A stretch of DNA of 23,220 nucleotides, from contig JAPTWR010000068.1 in assembly GCA_028065135.1 (NCBI GenBank), positions 1 through 23,220 of the forward strand, given 5' to 3'. Below the pieces are notes generated by a model. It was not told the DNA's origin, ran no database searches, and saw nothing but the letters and a program-made list of their open reading frames with translations. The first letter of the stretch is position 1. Each line of letters starts with the position of its first letter. Source of the DNA: Acidithiobacillus sp. GTDB lineage: Bacteria > Pseudomonadota > Gammaproteobacteria > Acidithiobacillales > Acidithiobacillaceae. Position numbers and translations under genes: made by a program. Below, in pieces: positions 7,431 through 14,756 of the stretch.

Positions 7431-7560
7431 ATTCGCTCACCGCCCGCGCGGTGGTATGATGTATGCACGAAACAAACGGGATGAACGGAACGACGCGGTA
7501 CGCAAAGGAGATCGAACATGGGCATGATGGATTATATCATCGGGAAGAACGTGGGGCGGG
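7431..7560 (+). repeat. 130-bp direct repeat, copy 2
   Basis: Copy of 6333-6462, offset by 1098 bp. It begins just outside the start codon of the oppositely oriented membrane protein gene and covers the promoter, leader and first 14 codons of the second paralogue. The high conservation of noncoding leader against the diverged proteins suggests recent conversion or selection on regulation. Confidence 0.95.
7432..7460 (+). promoter_or_regulatory. Promoter with palindrome in the spacer, copy 2
   Basis: TTCGCT (7432-7437), 17-bp spacer, TATGAT (7455-7460). The spacer palindrome is CACCGC-CCGC-GCGGTG (7438-7453). The single change from copy 1 lies in the loop, leaving the arms intact. Confidence 0.7.
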
Positions 7561-7946
7561 AGAGCGGGCGGGCGACAGACTCTGCCGCTGTATCGAACGC
7601 GCAACAGGACGCGCACGACGCTGAAATTGGCGAAATCCAAATGCAGACGCAAGTGTATCGGCTAATCGGCACGGTCAACACGCTGACGAAGCGATTCACG
7701 CGGGAGCGGCAGGAGCGACGTAATTGGCAGCTCACGGCAGAAGCGCGCAAGCTGTCAATGAAACAAATGGGCATGACCGAAGCCCAGGTTATTGCAAAGC
7801 AAAAGGAAATCCTTGCGGATCCAGTTCTGTGCGCCCAGATTGATCGGAACCTCGATGCGGAAACCGCAGAAATTGATGCCGAATTGGGCATCATGCAAGA
7901 AACGTCCGCAACCACTCAAGAAGCCAATAATTCATCATTTCAGTAA
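7518..7946 (+). CDS. Small charged hypothetical protein, paralogue 2
   Basis: A 142-residue soluble protein, paralogue of the gene at 6420. The first 15 residues are identical. The next 30 differ, and then the core TKRFTRERQERRNWQLTAE aligns with the same core of the first copy, followed by KLSMKQMGMTEAQV against KLSLMEKAGMTADDV. The C-terminus is acidic (AETAEIDAELGIM) and unlike the other. The ribosome-binding site is the same AAAGGAGA. A good hairpin and T-run follow at once. The function is unknown; the paired paralogues under one operator type could form a heteromer or be alternative partners of the membrane protein between them. Confidence 0.75.
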   Translation: MGMMDYIIGKNVGRESGRATDSAAVSNAQQDAHDAEIGEIQMQTQVYRLIGTVNTLTKRFTRERQERRNWQLTAEARKLSMKQMGMTEAQVIAKQKEILADPVLCAQIDRNLDAETAEIDAELGIMQETSATTQEANNSSFQ

Positions 7947-7950
7947 ACAA

Positions 7951-7977
7951 AAGCCGGCCTCCTGGTCGGCTTTTTTT
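7951..7977 (+). terminator. Rho-independent terminator
   Basis: GCCGGCC pairs with GGTCGGC (one G-T) around a TCCT loop and is followed by seven T's (7971-7977). It closes the second paralogue's transcript. Confidence 0.9.
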
Positions 7978-8016
7978 AATTTTGTCGAACGAGGTTAAGG
8001 CGTTCTGCTCTGTTCG

Positions 8017-8205
8017 TCAGGTGCGTATCATGTCCGGATGGAAAGCAATAGTATCCCATGAACCGCCATCATGCATGTCACGAACACCATCCGGATATGA
8101 CAAGCGAATGGAATCAGGAGATCTGAGTTCAACCAGACTTCCCAGAGCATCACCACATAATTGCCCAAGGAAATAACCTTGGGCACGGAGCAGTTGCGAA
8201 ACCAT
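8017..8205 (-). pseudogene. ADP-ribosylglycohydrolase (DraG/ARH family), N-terminal fragment
   Basis: Sixty-two residues that match the start of ADP-ribosylglycohydrolases: LLRAQGYFLGQLCGDALGSL, then SPDSIRLSYPDGVRDM and DGGSWDTIA. The next family block, which holds the metal-binding TDD/S residues, is missing. After DTIA the frame turns to FHPDMIRT and stops, and no continuation is seen in other frames downstream. Full-length proteins are about 250-350 residues, so this cannot be active. Its ATG overlaps the stop of the preceding gene (TGATG), so it was once translationally coupled to it. Such enzymes remove ADP-ribose from proteins or nucleic acids. A short imperfect inverted repeat (CATGTCCGGATGG near 8031 and CCATCCGGATATG near 8090) may mark the rearrangement. 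Confidence 0.75.
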
Positions 8206-8540
8206 CAGAACAGATGGAAATAGATTATTTCCATCTCGTCTTGGTGAACTAAAATTATTTCACCCCCATCTTGGGAATCGAATCTGTCTAAATGATATTC
8301 GCCCCCTACATCCTCATAACAGTCCGCCCTAAATATAATGTTTCCGTGGCCAGCTATGATAACAACCTCAAATTCGTCGCTATGATCGTATTTATTTCTA
8401 AGGCGGCAGCGGCAAACCTGTGTTCCTATTTCATCCGCGTTAACGGCAAGCGCTCCATTAGATGTATAAAAGCCATCCAATTGGCCCCCACCATCTATAT
8501 TAATCCATGTGGCAGTGATTGTCGTCTTGTCTTCAAACAA
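8205..8540 (-). CDS. Hypothetical acidic protein coupled to the ARH fragment
   Basis: A protein of about 111 residues with no recognised family. It is acidic and beta-rich in appearance (TTITATWINIDGGG, FEVVIIAGHGNIIFRADCYE, GGEIILVHQDEMEIIYFHLF). The chosen start is a TTG at 8540, because AGGAGG lies eight bases upstream; a TTG at 8567 in the same frame lacks such a site. The stop overlaps the ATG of the ARH fragment. The protease gene lies 75-100 bp upstream on the same strand, so the three probably formed one transcript. A substrate-binding or immunity role would fit the context but nothing in the sequence shows it. Confidence 0.6.
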   Translation of the reverse strand: MFEDKTTITATWINIDGGGQLDGFYTSNGALAVNADEIGTQVCRCRLRNKYDHSDEFEVVIIAGHGNIIFRADCYEDVGGEYHLDRFDSQDGGEIILVHQDEMEIIYFHLF

Positions 8541-8641
8541 GTCACGCTCCTCCTCTCTTCGCAACAAAAGTCATTTATAATGCCGGATTATGCGAACCGA
8601 TTGACATAATTTCAGTAACGCCCTCATAACACCTGCTGTAA

Positions 8642-9286
8642 TCAAATCGGCAATGTACTCATAAATTGTCCGATCTTCACGACGTTCGCGTGCTCGGTAG
8701 TGGCGGTAATCGTTAAGGGGGTAGTCCTCGGCGTGCCCGTGTAGAGCCCAACGAGGCCAAACTTCCCATTGCCGATATCCACGACAACGGGGGCGCCTGA
8801 CATGCCTGCCTTACCTTGGGATGTCAGTCGCAGATGAAAAGAATCTTCTTGTTCTACGAGGCCCGCTTGGCCATCTAGTACGTTTTGCAAAATCTGATCA
8901 TCATCAGGCGCGAAGTCTAGGCAGGTAATGAGTGCAGATCGCAATAGCCCGATGTCTGAAACCACAATATCAAAAGCATCGCCCGTATAGTCGTCAAGCG
9001 GAATGGCCATGATATCGTCGCTTTCTGCTGTTTGTACGGCATCAGACGCAGCGGAGACGAGGCGTTTGCCCGCTGTATACATATCAAAATTCTTTACGAT
9101 ATCTGAATGCACGCCCGTCCACACCTCGAAACGCTCACGATCTGTAACAGCATGAGCGACCGACACTGCAAAAAAGCGTTCCTCTTTTTTCACGACTACA
9201 CCAAATGTCGGTGTCATCAAAATGCCATCTCGATACGCATAAAATAAAACAACCGTCTTTTGCAAACTATCGGATGTTATATCCAT
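8642..9286 (-). CDS. Trypsin-like serine protease domain protein
   Basis: A 214-residue protein consisting of one chymotrypsin-fold domain with no signal peptide, so it should be cytoplasmic. The histidine is H45 in FFAVSVAHAV, the aspartate is probably D111 in VVSDIGLLRS, and the serine is S163 in GKAGMSGAPVV. The spacing is normal for trypsin-like peptidases. Cytoplasmic stand-alone trypsin-like domains occur in bacterial conflict systems, where they act as effectors or are coupled to sensors (established for several systems; application here is inference). It is the first gene of a minus-strand set with an unknown protein and an ARH fragment. GGAG lies about nine bases before the ATG. Confidence 0.8.
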   Translation of the reverse strand: MDITSDSLQKTVVLFYAYRDGILMTPTFGVVVKKEERFFAVSVAHAVTDRERFEVWTGVHSDIVKNFDMYTAGKRLVSAASDAVQTAESDDIMAIPLDDYTGDAFDIVVSDIGLLRSALITCLDFAPDDDQILQNVLDGQAGLVEQEDSFHLRLTSQGKAGMSGAPVVVDIGNGKFGLVGLYTGTPRTTPLTITATTEHANVVKIGQFMSTLPI

Positions 9287-9607
9287 TTTTTAATTCTCCA
9301 TTCTAAAATAAGAAAACCCCGCCGTTTTAGTATATTCCTTGGTTCCTTATATGGATGCCTCCGTTCGTGCAAGCAAACTTTCGATCCTTGGCGATGTGAG
9401 GCCAAAGTACCGCCTTATATCCGACCTTTCGTGCAGACTTTGCCTGCTGGTCCTGATGAAATCCGCTGGAAGTGGCCTCAACTCGTCAACGTCCTTTAAG
9501 GACAAGGAACCACCAGGCTCTTCCTTCCCCGGTCTAACCTGTTATGCCATCAATCGTCTATCTATCTGCGCAACTCTCTTTGCTGAACTTCAGTAATGCT
9601 CCTGGTA
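9287..9607. other. Gene-poor spacer upstream of the protease gene
   Basis: No convincing coding frame. It must hold the promoter of the minus-strand protease set, but only a loose A/T-rich stretch (near 9296-9320) is visible. Base composition is lower in GC than flanking regions. Confidence 0.4.
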
Positions 9608-9890
9608 TCAGGCGGCAACACGCACGGTGTATTGTGGGTCATATTGCCTGTCCCTTACCAGTAATGTCCAGATCGTGTGCGCCATCTTGTTGGCAAGCGC
9701 CACGACGACCACGTTTTGGGGCCGTCTGAGAGCAGCTTATTAATCCAGGGGATTCGGTTCTTGACTTGGAGATTCACGACTGCCCGCGCTCCGTGGGTGA
9801 GCAGCGTTCGGAGATAGGTATCTCAGCGTTTACTGATGCCCAGTAACCGGACCTTGCCACCGGTCCCACTCTGTTCTGGGTGGCGAGAGT
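9608..9890 (-). pseudogene. IS110-family transposase, degenerate C-terminal remnant
   Basis: Reading on the minus strand from about 9885, GGKVRLLGISKR is followed by an in-frame TGA where the family has glycine, then DTYLRTLLTHGARAVV in the same frame. A frameshift near 9720 leads into NVVVVALANKMAHTIWTLL and a terminal stop at 9608. This is the C-terminal (transposase_20) half of IS110-type transposases, including the conserved LGISKRGD-YLR and ALANKMA blocks. The N-terminal DEDD domain is absent. It is a dead relic with a nonsense mutation and a frameshift. Confidence 0.85.
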
Positions 9891-10040
9891 TTCGTATCTC
9901 TTTCCACCGGTCTGCAGAACGCCCTTTGGTGAGTTGGGTGCGCAGATCGGATGCCTTTCCGACGATACTGCCGGTCAGTGACAGGCGTTGTTTCGTGCCC
10001 ATCATGTTCGCAAAGGGGCGTCCCCGCGCCGTCGTGAAAG
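9891..10040. other. Unassigned segment between IS110 relic and vsr
   Basis: The minus-strand frame that runs through the start of the relic continues here (MMGTKQRLSLTGSIVGK), but it has no family I recognise and overlaps the downstream end of vsr in another frame. It is probably decayed mobile DNA. Confidence 0.3.
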
Positions 10041-10493
10041 TTAGGAAACGCGGGGTGCGTTTTTTATGGCCTGCGCGACATCTTCCAATTTTTCTGGTTC
10101 GGACAATTCGCACTCCCAAAGGACGACGACCCTCCATCCCATGGCCGCGAGCGACTTCATCGCCGCCTCGTCGCGCTCCTTGTTGCGGGCGATCTTGGCA
10201 GTCCACCAGTCGGATCTAGTTTTGGGAATGCGGTGGCGGGGGCAACCCTCGTGACCATGCCAGAAGCAACCATGGACGAAGATGGCGATCCGCCTTGATC
10301 GAAACACGATGTCTGGGCATCCGGCGAGGCCTCGATCATGCAGGCGGTACCGCAGGCCCGCTTTCCACAGAGCCCGCCGGACGAGCATCTCGGGTTTCGT
10401 GTCGACCGATCTGACGCGCGACATGATCTCGGAGCGGGTGAGTGGTTGCCGGGACGTCCGCGTCTTCCTCATCCCACCCCCTTTTTTCGTCAT
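10041..10493 (-). CDS. vsr: Very short patch repair (Vsr) mismatch endonuclease
   Basis: A 150-residue endonuclease that nicks 5' to T in T:G mismatches created when methylated cytosine deaminates. It has SEIMSRVRSVDTKPEMLVRR (E35 region), the catalytic D61 in GCPDIVF, and FVHGCFWHGHEGCPRH with the histidine and zinc ligands, plus a later zinc cysteine in LWECEL. Length and order match E. coli Vsr. ATG 10493 is chosen because GGAGG lies seven bases upstream; ATG 10472 is an alternative. It is the last gene of the minus-strand restriction-modification group and is expected to protect sites of the C5-methyltransferase encoded at 13674-14711. Confidence 0.93.
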   Translation of the reverse strand: MTKKGGGMRKTRTSRQPLTRSEIMSRVRSVDTKPEMLVRRALWKAGLRYRLHDRGLAGCPDIVFRSRRIAIFVHGCFWHGHEGCPRHRIPKTRSDWWTAKIARNKERDEAAMKSLAAMGWRVVVLWECELSEPEKLEDVAQAIKNAPRVS

Positions 10494-10596
10494 GCTTCCC
10501 CCTCCAATGGTGGCGATTGGAGCGATCCTCGTCATGCCGCAGGTCATTGCGGTTGCGCCGCAAGAGCGGGTCAACCGCAAGCGGCAAGATTCTTGC

Positions 10597-12510
10597 TCAA
10601 AGGCCCAACACTTGATGGACCGGCTCTCCATCCTCCAGCCGCTTCTCCATCATGTCGTAATTTTGTGCTATGCCTATCAACGCGCTCGCCGGGCCTGGAC
10701 AATCGCCGTGGGAAAACGCCTCCATGATCCTGGAGAACATCACGTGCGTGTAATCCCCGGCCATGGCGCTCACAAACTCCAACAGGGGGTGCTCGCTGTT
10801 CCCATCGTGCGCTATCTTGTTCCTCATTCTGTAGACAAAGTTGACCTCATCGGCGGAATCCCTGTAAAACTCCGCCAGTTTCCGCAAAGCCATCTTCGTG
10901 TCCACGTAGAAGGACCGCAAGTCCTCGACTTGCTCGTTCATCAGCTCGCCAAGGTCGATAGTCGCCAGATCGCCCAAGGCGTCTATGAAAGAGCGTAGCG
11001 TTATCATTTCTCCAGGGACGTGCGCGAACCCGGCCTTTACAAGAAGGTCAGGAGGTATCAGCCGACCTCCGTTGTTCATGTTCGCGACCATGACTTGTTG
11101 ACGCAGTGTCCAACCATATTCATAGGCTTTCGTGACCGCTCTCGCCTTGCCCACCACGGCGACGATCACGTCGATGTTCTCCTCGCTGTCCTTTTCGTTC
11201 GTCGCGAACCAGTTCGAGGAGGTCTTTTCCGGTTTCGAGCAGAGCGTTTCGAGAGATATCCAGTAGGATAAAAGCCTTTCTCCGGGGGAATAGCTCTCCT
11301 CAGCCCTCCTTAGCCAGTAAAGCGCGTCGTCCACTTTGCTGGAGAAGCCGTGCGCCGACGCTTTCGCCATCCCTCTCTCCAGATCATTCAGGTGGGTGGA
11401 GTGTTGGGAGATAAATTCGGCGTTGATGATGAACTTTTTGGTGATATCGTCCTCCGCGCGTTCGAACGTGTGCGTGCTTGCGCCGTTGATGCGCCCCTCC
11501 GGGTCGATGACGACATAGGATTTGCTCACCATGATCGGAGCGGCCCCCGGTCTCAATCTCCGCAGTACGCTCAGCGCTTTTTGGACGCGGTTTCTAGCCG
11601 CGTCAGCCGCCGATCTTCGCCCGCACTTGGAAACCTGGTGAACCAACGCGTTCGTGGCGCATCGGCGTGGGCCAAAGTGGAAAAGTTCCGAATCAACGGC
11701 TCCGTCGGTCGCCTCCCGAACGACGCGCGGATTCTTCGACGGGGAGTAAAACTCCACCCCGGAGACCATGATCGTTTCCTCGACATCGAGCCCGTCGATG
11801 CCGAATATGAAATGGGACTCTTCCACGTCGTTGTTGAAGAATTTGGAGAACGCGTCGATCCTGGCGTTTTCGCCAAGAGCCAGATCAAAGGCTATGAGGT
11901 TTTTCCGATACTCCGCCAGGCGCGGCTCGTCGGCGTTTTCGGGAAAGGGTATTCCGTGTGGAAAGTTCCAAAGGACGTGTCCTTGGAAGGGGACCGGGGA
12001 GTTGAACAGTTTTCCGGGGAGGGGTCTTATGTCATCGTCGGTGAGTCCGATGTTTCGGAATTCCACGATCATGTTGTTCGCTATGGCCTTGACCCTCGCT
12101 TTTTCGGCGGGTCCAAGCTCCTCCAGCGTCATCATCCCCTTCAGGCTCGACAGCAACGAACCAAAATAGGTTCCGTCGCGGAAGAGTCGGAGGGCGGAGC
12201 GGCAAAGCTCCTTCATGTATCCAGGACGGCGTTTGTAGTTGTCAAACTCCTTGATGATCTCCCGCACATGGATGCGCAACACCCCCTCAAGTCCTGGATC
12301 GGTTTTGAGATAGTTCCCCAGCGTCGATCGGAAGAAGTTCCTGTTGTTCGCGCTCAACAGATCGTTGTACGTCATCTCGTCCTGAAGCTCCTTGATGATG
12401 GCGTGCGCATTGAAAAGCTTGAGGAGGGATCGTCTCGATCCCACGCCATCGAAAAGGTCGCTCCAGCATTCCCAAAAATATCTCGTGGCGTGGCTCAATT
12501 GCATGTTCAT
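10597..12510 (-). CDS. Large protein with C-terminal HEPN (ApeA-like) motif inside the R-M locus
   Basis: A 637-residue soluble protein. The first 400 residues are not recognised. The C-terminal 230 residues resemble ApeA-type HEPN domains: LLSYWISLETLCSK near residue 417, a helical region, and RMRNKIAHDG near 563-568, which gives the R-x4-H catalytic motif of HEPN RNases. HEPN proteins often cleave RNA when infection or restriction failure is sensed. It lies between the restriction enzyme and vsr genes, all on one strand, a place where an abortive-infection backup would make sense (inference). An in-frame ATG at 12546 is possible. ATG 12510 is preferred because GAGGAA lies at a suitable distance. 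Whether the RNase site is active is not known. Confidence 0.7.
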   Translation of the reverse strand: MNMQLSHATRYFWECWSDLFDGVGSRRSLLKLFNAHAIIKELQDEMTYNDLLSANNRNFFRSTLGNYLKTDPGLEGVLRIHVREIIKEFDNYKRRPGYMKELCRSALRLFRDGTYFGSLLSSLKGMMTLEELGPAEKARVKAIANNMIVEFRNIGLTDDDIRPLPGKLFNSPVPFQGHVLWNFPHGIPFPENADEPRLAEYRKNLIAFDLALGENARIDAFSKFFNNDVEESHFIFGIDGLDVEETIMVSGVEFYSPSKNPRVVREATDGAVDSELFHFGPRRCATNALVHQVSKCGRRSAADAARNRVQKALSVLRRLRPGAAPIMVSKSYVVIDPEGRINGASTHTFERAEDDITKKFIINAEFISQHSTHLNDLERGMAKASAHGFSSKVDDALYWLRRAEESYSPGERLLSYWISLETLCSKPEKTSSNWFATNEKDSEENIDVIVAVVGKARAVTKAYEYGWTLRQQVMVANMNNGGRLIPPDLLVKAGFAHVPGEMITLRSFIDALGDLATIDLGELMNEQVEDLRSFYVDTKMALRKLAEFYRDSADEVNFVYRMRNKIAHDGNSEHPLLEFVSAMAGDYTHVMFSRIMEAFSHGDCPGPASALIGIAQNYDMMEKRLEDGEPVHQVLGL

Positions 12511-12627
12511 CCCAAATGCTTCCTCACCCCTTGGCCCGTAACCCATTTTTGGACGTGCCGACAGCCATGCTCATCGACGATGGGCGATGGTTTGAAGCGC
12601 GTTGGGCCGCGAAGAATTCGCGGTTGC

Positions 12628-13629
12628 TCACTCGTCCAGAAACAAGACCTCTGACGGTTTCCATCGTTCGCCGGCGGCCGCGTCCGCCCGCCGCAGCCAC
12701 TCCGCTATCCTGTCCTCAGGAGCGACGTCTTTTCCCCAATACTCCTCGAATAGGGCGCCGTCCATGCGCAGGGCGGCGTTCCTCAGTTCATTCTCGATCA
12801 GCTTCAGCGCCCTCTCTATGTACAATCCGCCGTTGTCGTCGTTGTCCGGGTTCGCCACGCTCCCGGCGGAGAAGAGGTCCCGAGCTTGATGGCAAAGAAC
12901 GCCATGGTAGGTCAGGAGGTAAAGCGCGATGTCGTCGTACTTGTGCTTGGCCCTGCCGGATTGGACGATCTGGGGGCAGAGTAGAACGGCCTCGGCTCTA
13001 AGCCGGACTTTTTCCGCATTGTCGAGTTCCGTGTACAATCTTGCCTGTATCGGAAGGGTGTGCTCCTCGCCCGGCGCGTCTTCAAGCCACCAGAGCCGCT
13101 CTCCCCCCTTCAAGCGTTTGCGGGCGTACTCTCTGATGTACTGCATCTTTTCATGCATGGGTAGGTGGCGGAACTTGTCGTAGACGACCCCCATTTGTTC
13201 GAAGAGGGAAGTTGGCGCACCAATCTCCACTTCGAATCTGGGTACGTGGGAGGTGCGCACGTGCATCACGCTCTTCTCATACTCTCCCCACTTCACGTCC
13301 GGAACGCCGCCCATCTTGCCGAAGACGATGTAGACGGTCTTCACCGCGTCGATACGGTTCGTCTCCAGCACGCTGTTCGCCACACTGCGCCAGGTGTCGT
13401 TGGTCGTGAACTTGACCTCGATACCGAACTCCCCGACCGCGATGTCAGGGAACGCCTGGGCGTGGGGGTGGAAGTCGATCGTCACATCGGGATCTTCGAC
13501 AACCTCGTTGACGACGATTCGGACCCTGTTCTCGAATTCCTGGGCGTTTTTGAAAGGGGCGGCCAGCGCCTCGCTCCGAAGGCGCCCCGTCACTTCGTCG
13601 AGAAAATCCTCGAATTCCTCTTTCGTCAT
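12628..13629 (-). CDS. Predicted type II restriction endonuclease (PD-(D/E)XK)
   Basis: A 333-residue protein with a PD-(D/E)XK nuclease signature in the N-terminal third: FPDIAVGEFGIEVKF, with D62 and E71-V-K73. A helical N-terminus (EEFEDFLDEVTGRLRSEALA) and a long C-terminal half without recognised motifs follow. Its position immediately after the C5-methyltransferase (44 bp) and before vsr makes a type II restriction enzyme by far the likeliest reading. The recognition sequence cannot be deduced. GGAG lies just before the ATG at 13629. It is not a member of a family I can name with certainty. Confidence 0.78.
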   Translation of the reverse strand: MTKEEFEDFLDEVTGRLRSEALAAPFKNAQEFENRVRIVVNEVVEDPDVTIDFHPHAQAFPDIAVGEFGIEVKFTTNDTWRSVANSVLETNRIDAVKTVYIVFGKMGGVPDVKWGEYEKSVMHVRTSHVPRFEVEIGAPTSLFEQMGVVYDKFRHLPMHEKMQYIREYARKRLKGGERLWWLEDAPGEEHTLPIQARLYTELDNAEKVRLRAEAVLLCPQIVQSGRAKHKYDDIALYLLTYHGVLCHQARDLFSAGSVANPDNDDNGGLYIERALKLIENELRNAALRMDGALFEEYWGKDVAPEDRIAEWLRRADAAAGERWKPSEVLFLDE

Positions 13630-13673
13630 GTTCTCCGCGCGGCAAGCCCGCTCCTCTTGAAAAGAGGATCAGG

Positions 13674-14711
13674 CTAACCCCGACCAGCGGCCATGTCCAC
13701 CAGAAGGCATTCCGCCACCGCGTTGGCGACGTGCCACGCCAGCACGGGGGGGACTGCGTTGCCCACCTGTCGCTCCGTCTCCCGCAGCTTGGAGTCGAAG
13801 ATGAAGTCGTCGGGGAAGGATTGCAATCTCGCCGCCTCGCGCATGGATATCCTGCGGGGCAGCTCGTAATGCCACTGGATGTTACCATGGCATTCCGCCC
13901 GTATGGTGTAGCCAGGCCGGTTCGGAAGCAGGCGCCGGTCCCCTTGTTCGGGGCTCCGGTTGGCGCGGCTCCAGACGTGGTTGATTGCTTCGTCCTCGCC
14001 ATAGTCGGCCAAATCGGAGATCGCCTCCCGAGCAGTGACCCAAGACTCGCGGTCATGCGTGGAGAGGGGAGGAGCGAACGGGGGGACGCCGGGAAGCGTC
14101 CCGACCAGCATGACGCGCTCCCGAGACTGCGGGACGCCGTAATCCGCCGCGAGGTAGAGATGATGGGTCACTTCGTACCCTAGTGCGCGGAAGTCGGCCA
14201 GGACGCGCTTGAGGGCCTCCGCATGATGGCTCATCAGCAGCCCCTTCACGTTCTCGGCGACGAAGACTCTGGGCTTGACTCGCGCGACCACCTCGACCAT
14301 GGCCCGGTAGAGGCCGCTGCGTTTTCCTTCAATTCCTGCCCCTTTGCCGTTGACGGAAATGTCCTGGCACGGGAATCCACCGATGACCACGTCCGCCTTG
14401 TCCGGGAGGGCGTCCATCATGGACCAGATATCGCCGTGGCGGATGTGGGGGCCGATGTTCCTCCGATAGGTCCGGCACGCGGCCTCGTTGATCTCGTTGG
14501 CCCAGATGATGTCGAAGGGGTTTCGCGGGTAACGTCGGCCCAGGAACGAGAACGCGCCCTTGAAGCCTAGATCCATTCCCCCGCATCCGGAAAAGAGGGA
14601 GATCACCGAGAGGGACTCTTCTGCCTCGTCAGCGTTGGTTGGAAATCCCGGATGGCCATCCGTCGCGGGGAGGGGGGTGATTACGTCAGGGTCAGGATCC
14701 ATGTACAGCAT
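13674..14711 (-). CDS. DNA (cytosine-5-)-methyltransferase
   Basis: A 345-residue C5-cytosine methyltransferase. All main motifs are present in order: motif I LFSGCGGMDLGF (about 39-50), motif IV GGFPCQDIS with catalytic C115, motif VI ENVKGLL (about 153), motif VIII QSRERV, motif IX REAARLQSFPDDF, and motif X QVGNAVPPVLA. The target-recognition segment between VIII and IX is short, ending in YTIRAECHGNIQWHY. An in-frame upstream start is possible, but ATG 14711 has AAGGAG eight bases before it. It protects host DNA against the neighbouring endonuclease and creates the T:G mismatches that Vsr repairs. The target sequence is unknown. Confidence 0.95.
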   Translation of the reverse strand: MLYMDPDPDVITPLPATDGHPGFPTNADEAEESLSVISLFSGCGGMDLGFKGAFSFLGRRYPRNPFDIIWANEINEAACRTYRRNIGPHIRHGDIWSMMDALPDKADVVIGGFPCQDISVNGKGAGIEGKRSGLYRAMVEVVARVKPRVFVAENVKGLLMSHHAEALKRVLADFRALGYEVTHHLYLAADYGVPQSRERVMLVGTLPGVPPFAPPLSTHDRESWVTAREAISDLADYGEDEAINHVWSRANRSPEQGDRRLLPNRPGYTIRAECHGNIQWHYELPRRISMREAARLQSFPDDFIFDSKLRETERQVGNAVPPVLAWHVANAVAECLLVDMAAGRG

Positions 14712-14756
14712 CTTCAGTCTCCTTTCTTTGAAAGCAAGTGTCGCCCACATGCGTGG

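Noticed and set aside
6333..7560. Possible CRISPR from repeated segments
   Set aside because: Only two copies 1.1 kb apart with genes between; no spacer pattern and no cas genes in the window.
11350..12654. Plus-strand open frame of 434 codons
   Set aside because: It is antisense to the HEPN protein gene, has no recognisable domain and no ribosome-binding site; the minus-strand frame has a clear motif and operon context.
13201..13240. Partial match to the tRNA-Leu T-arm (CACTTCGAATCTGGG)
   Set aside because: Only the TTCGAATCT core matches and it lies within the endonuclease coding sequence; not an attachment site.
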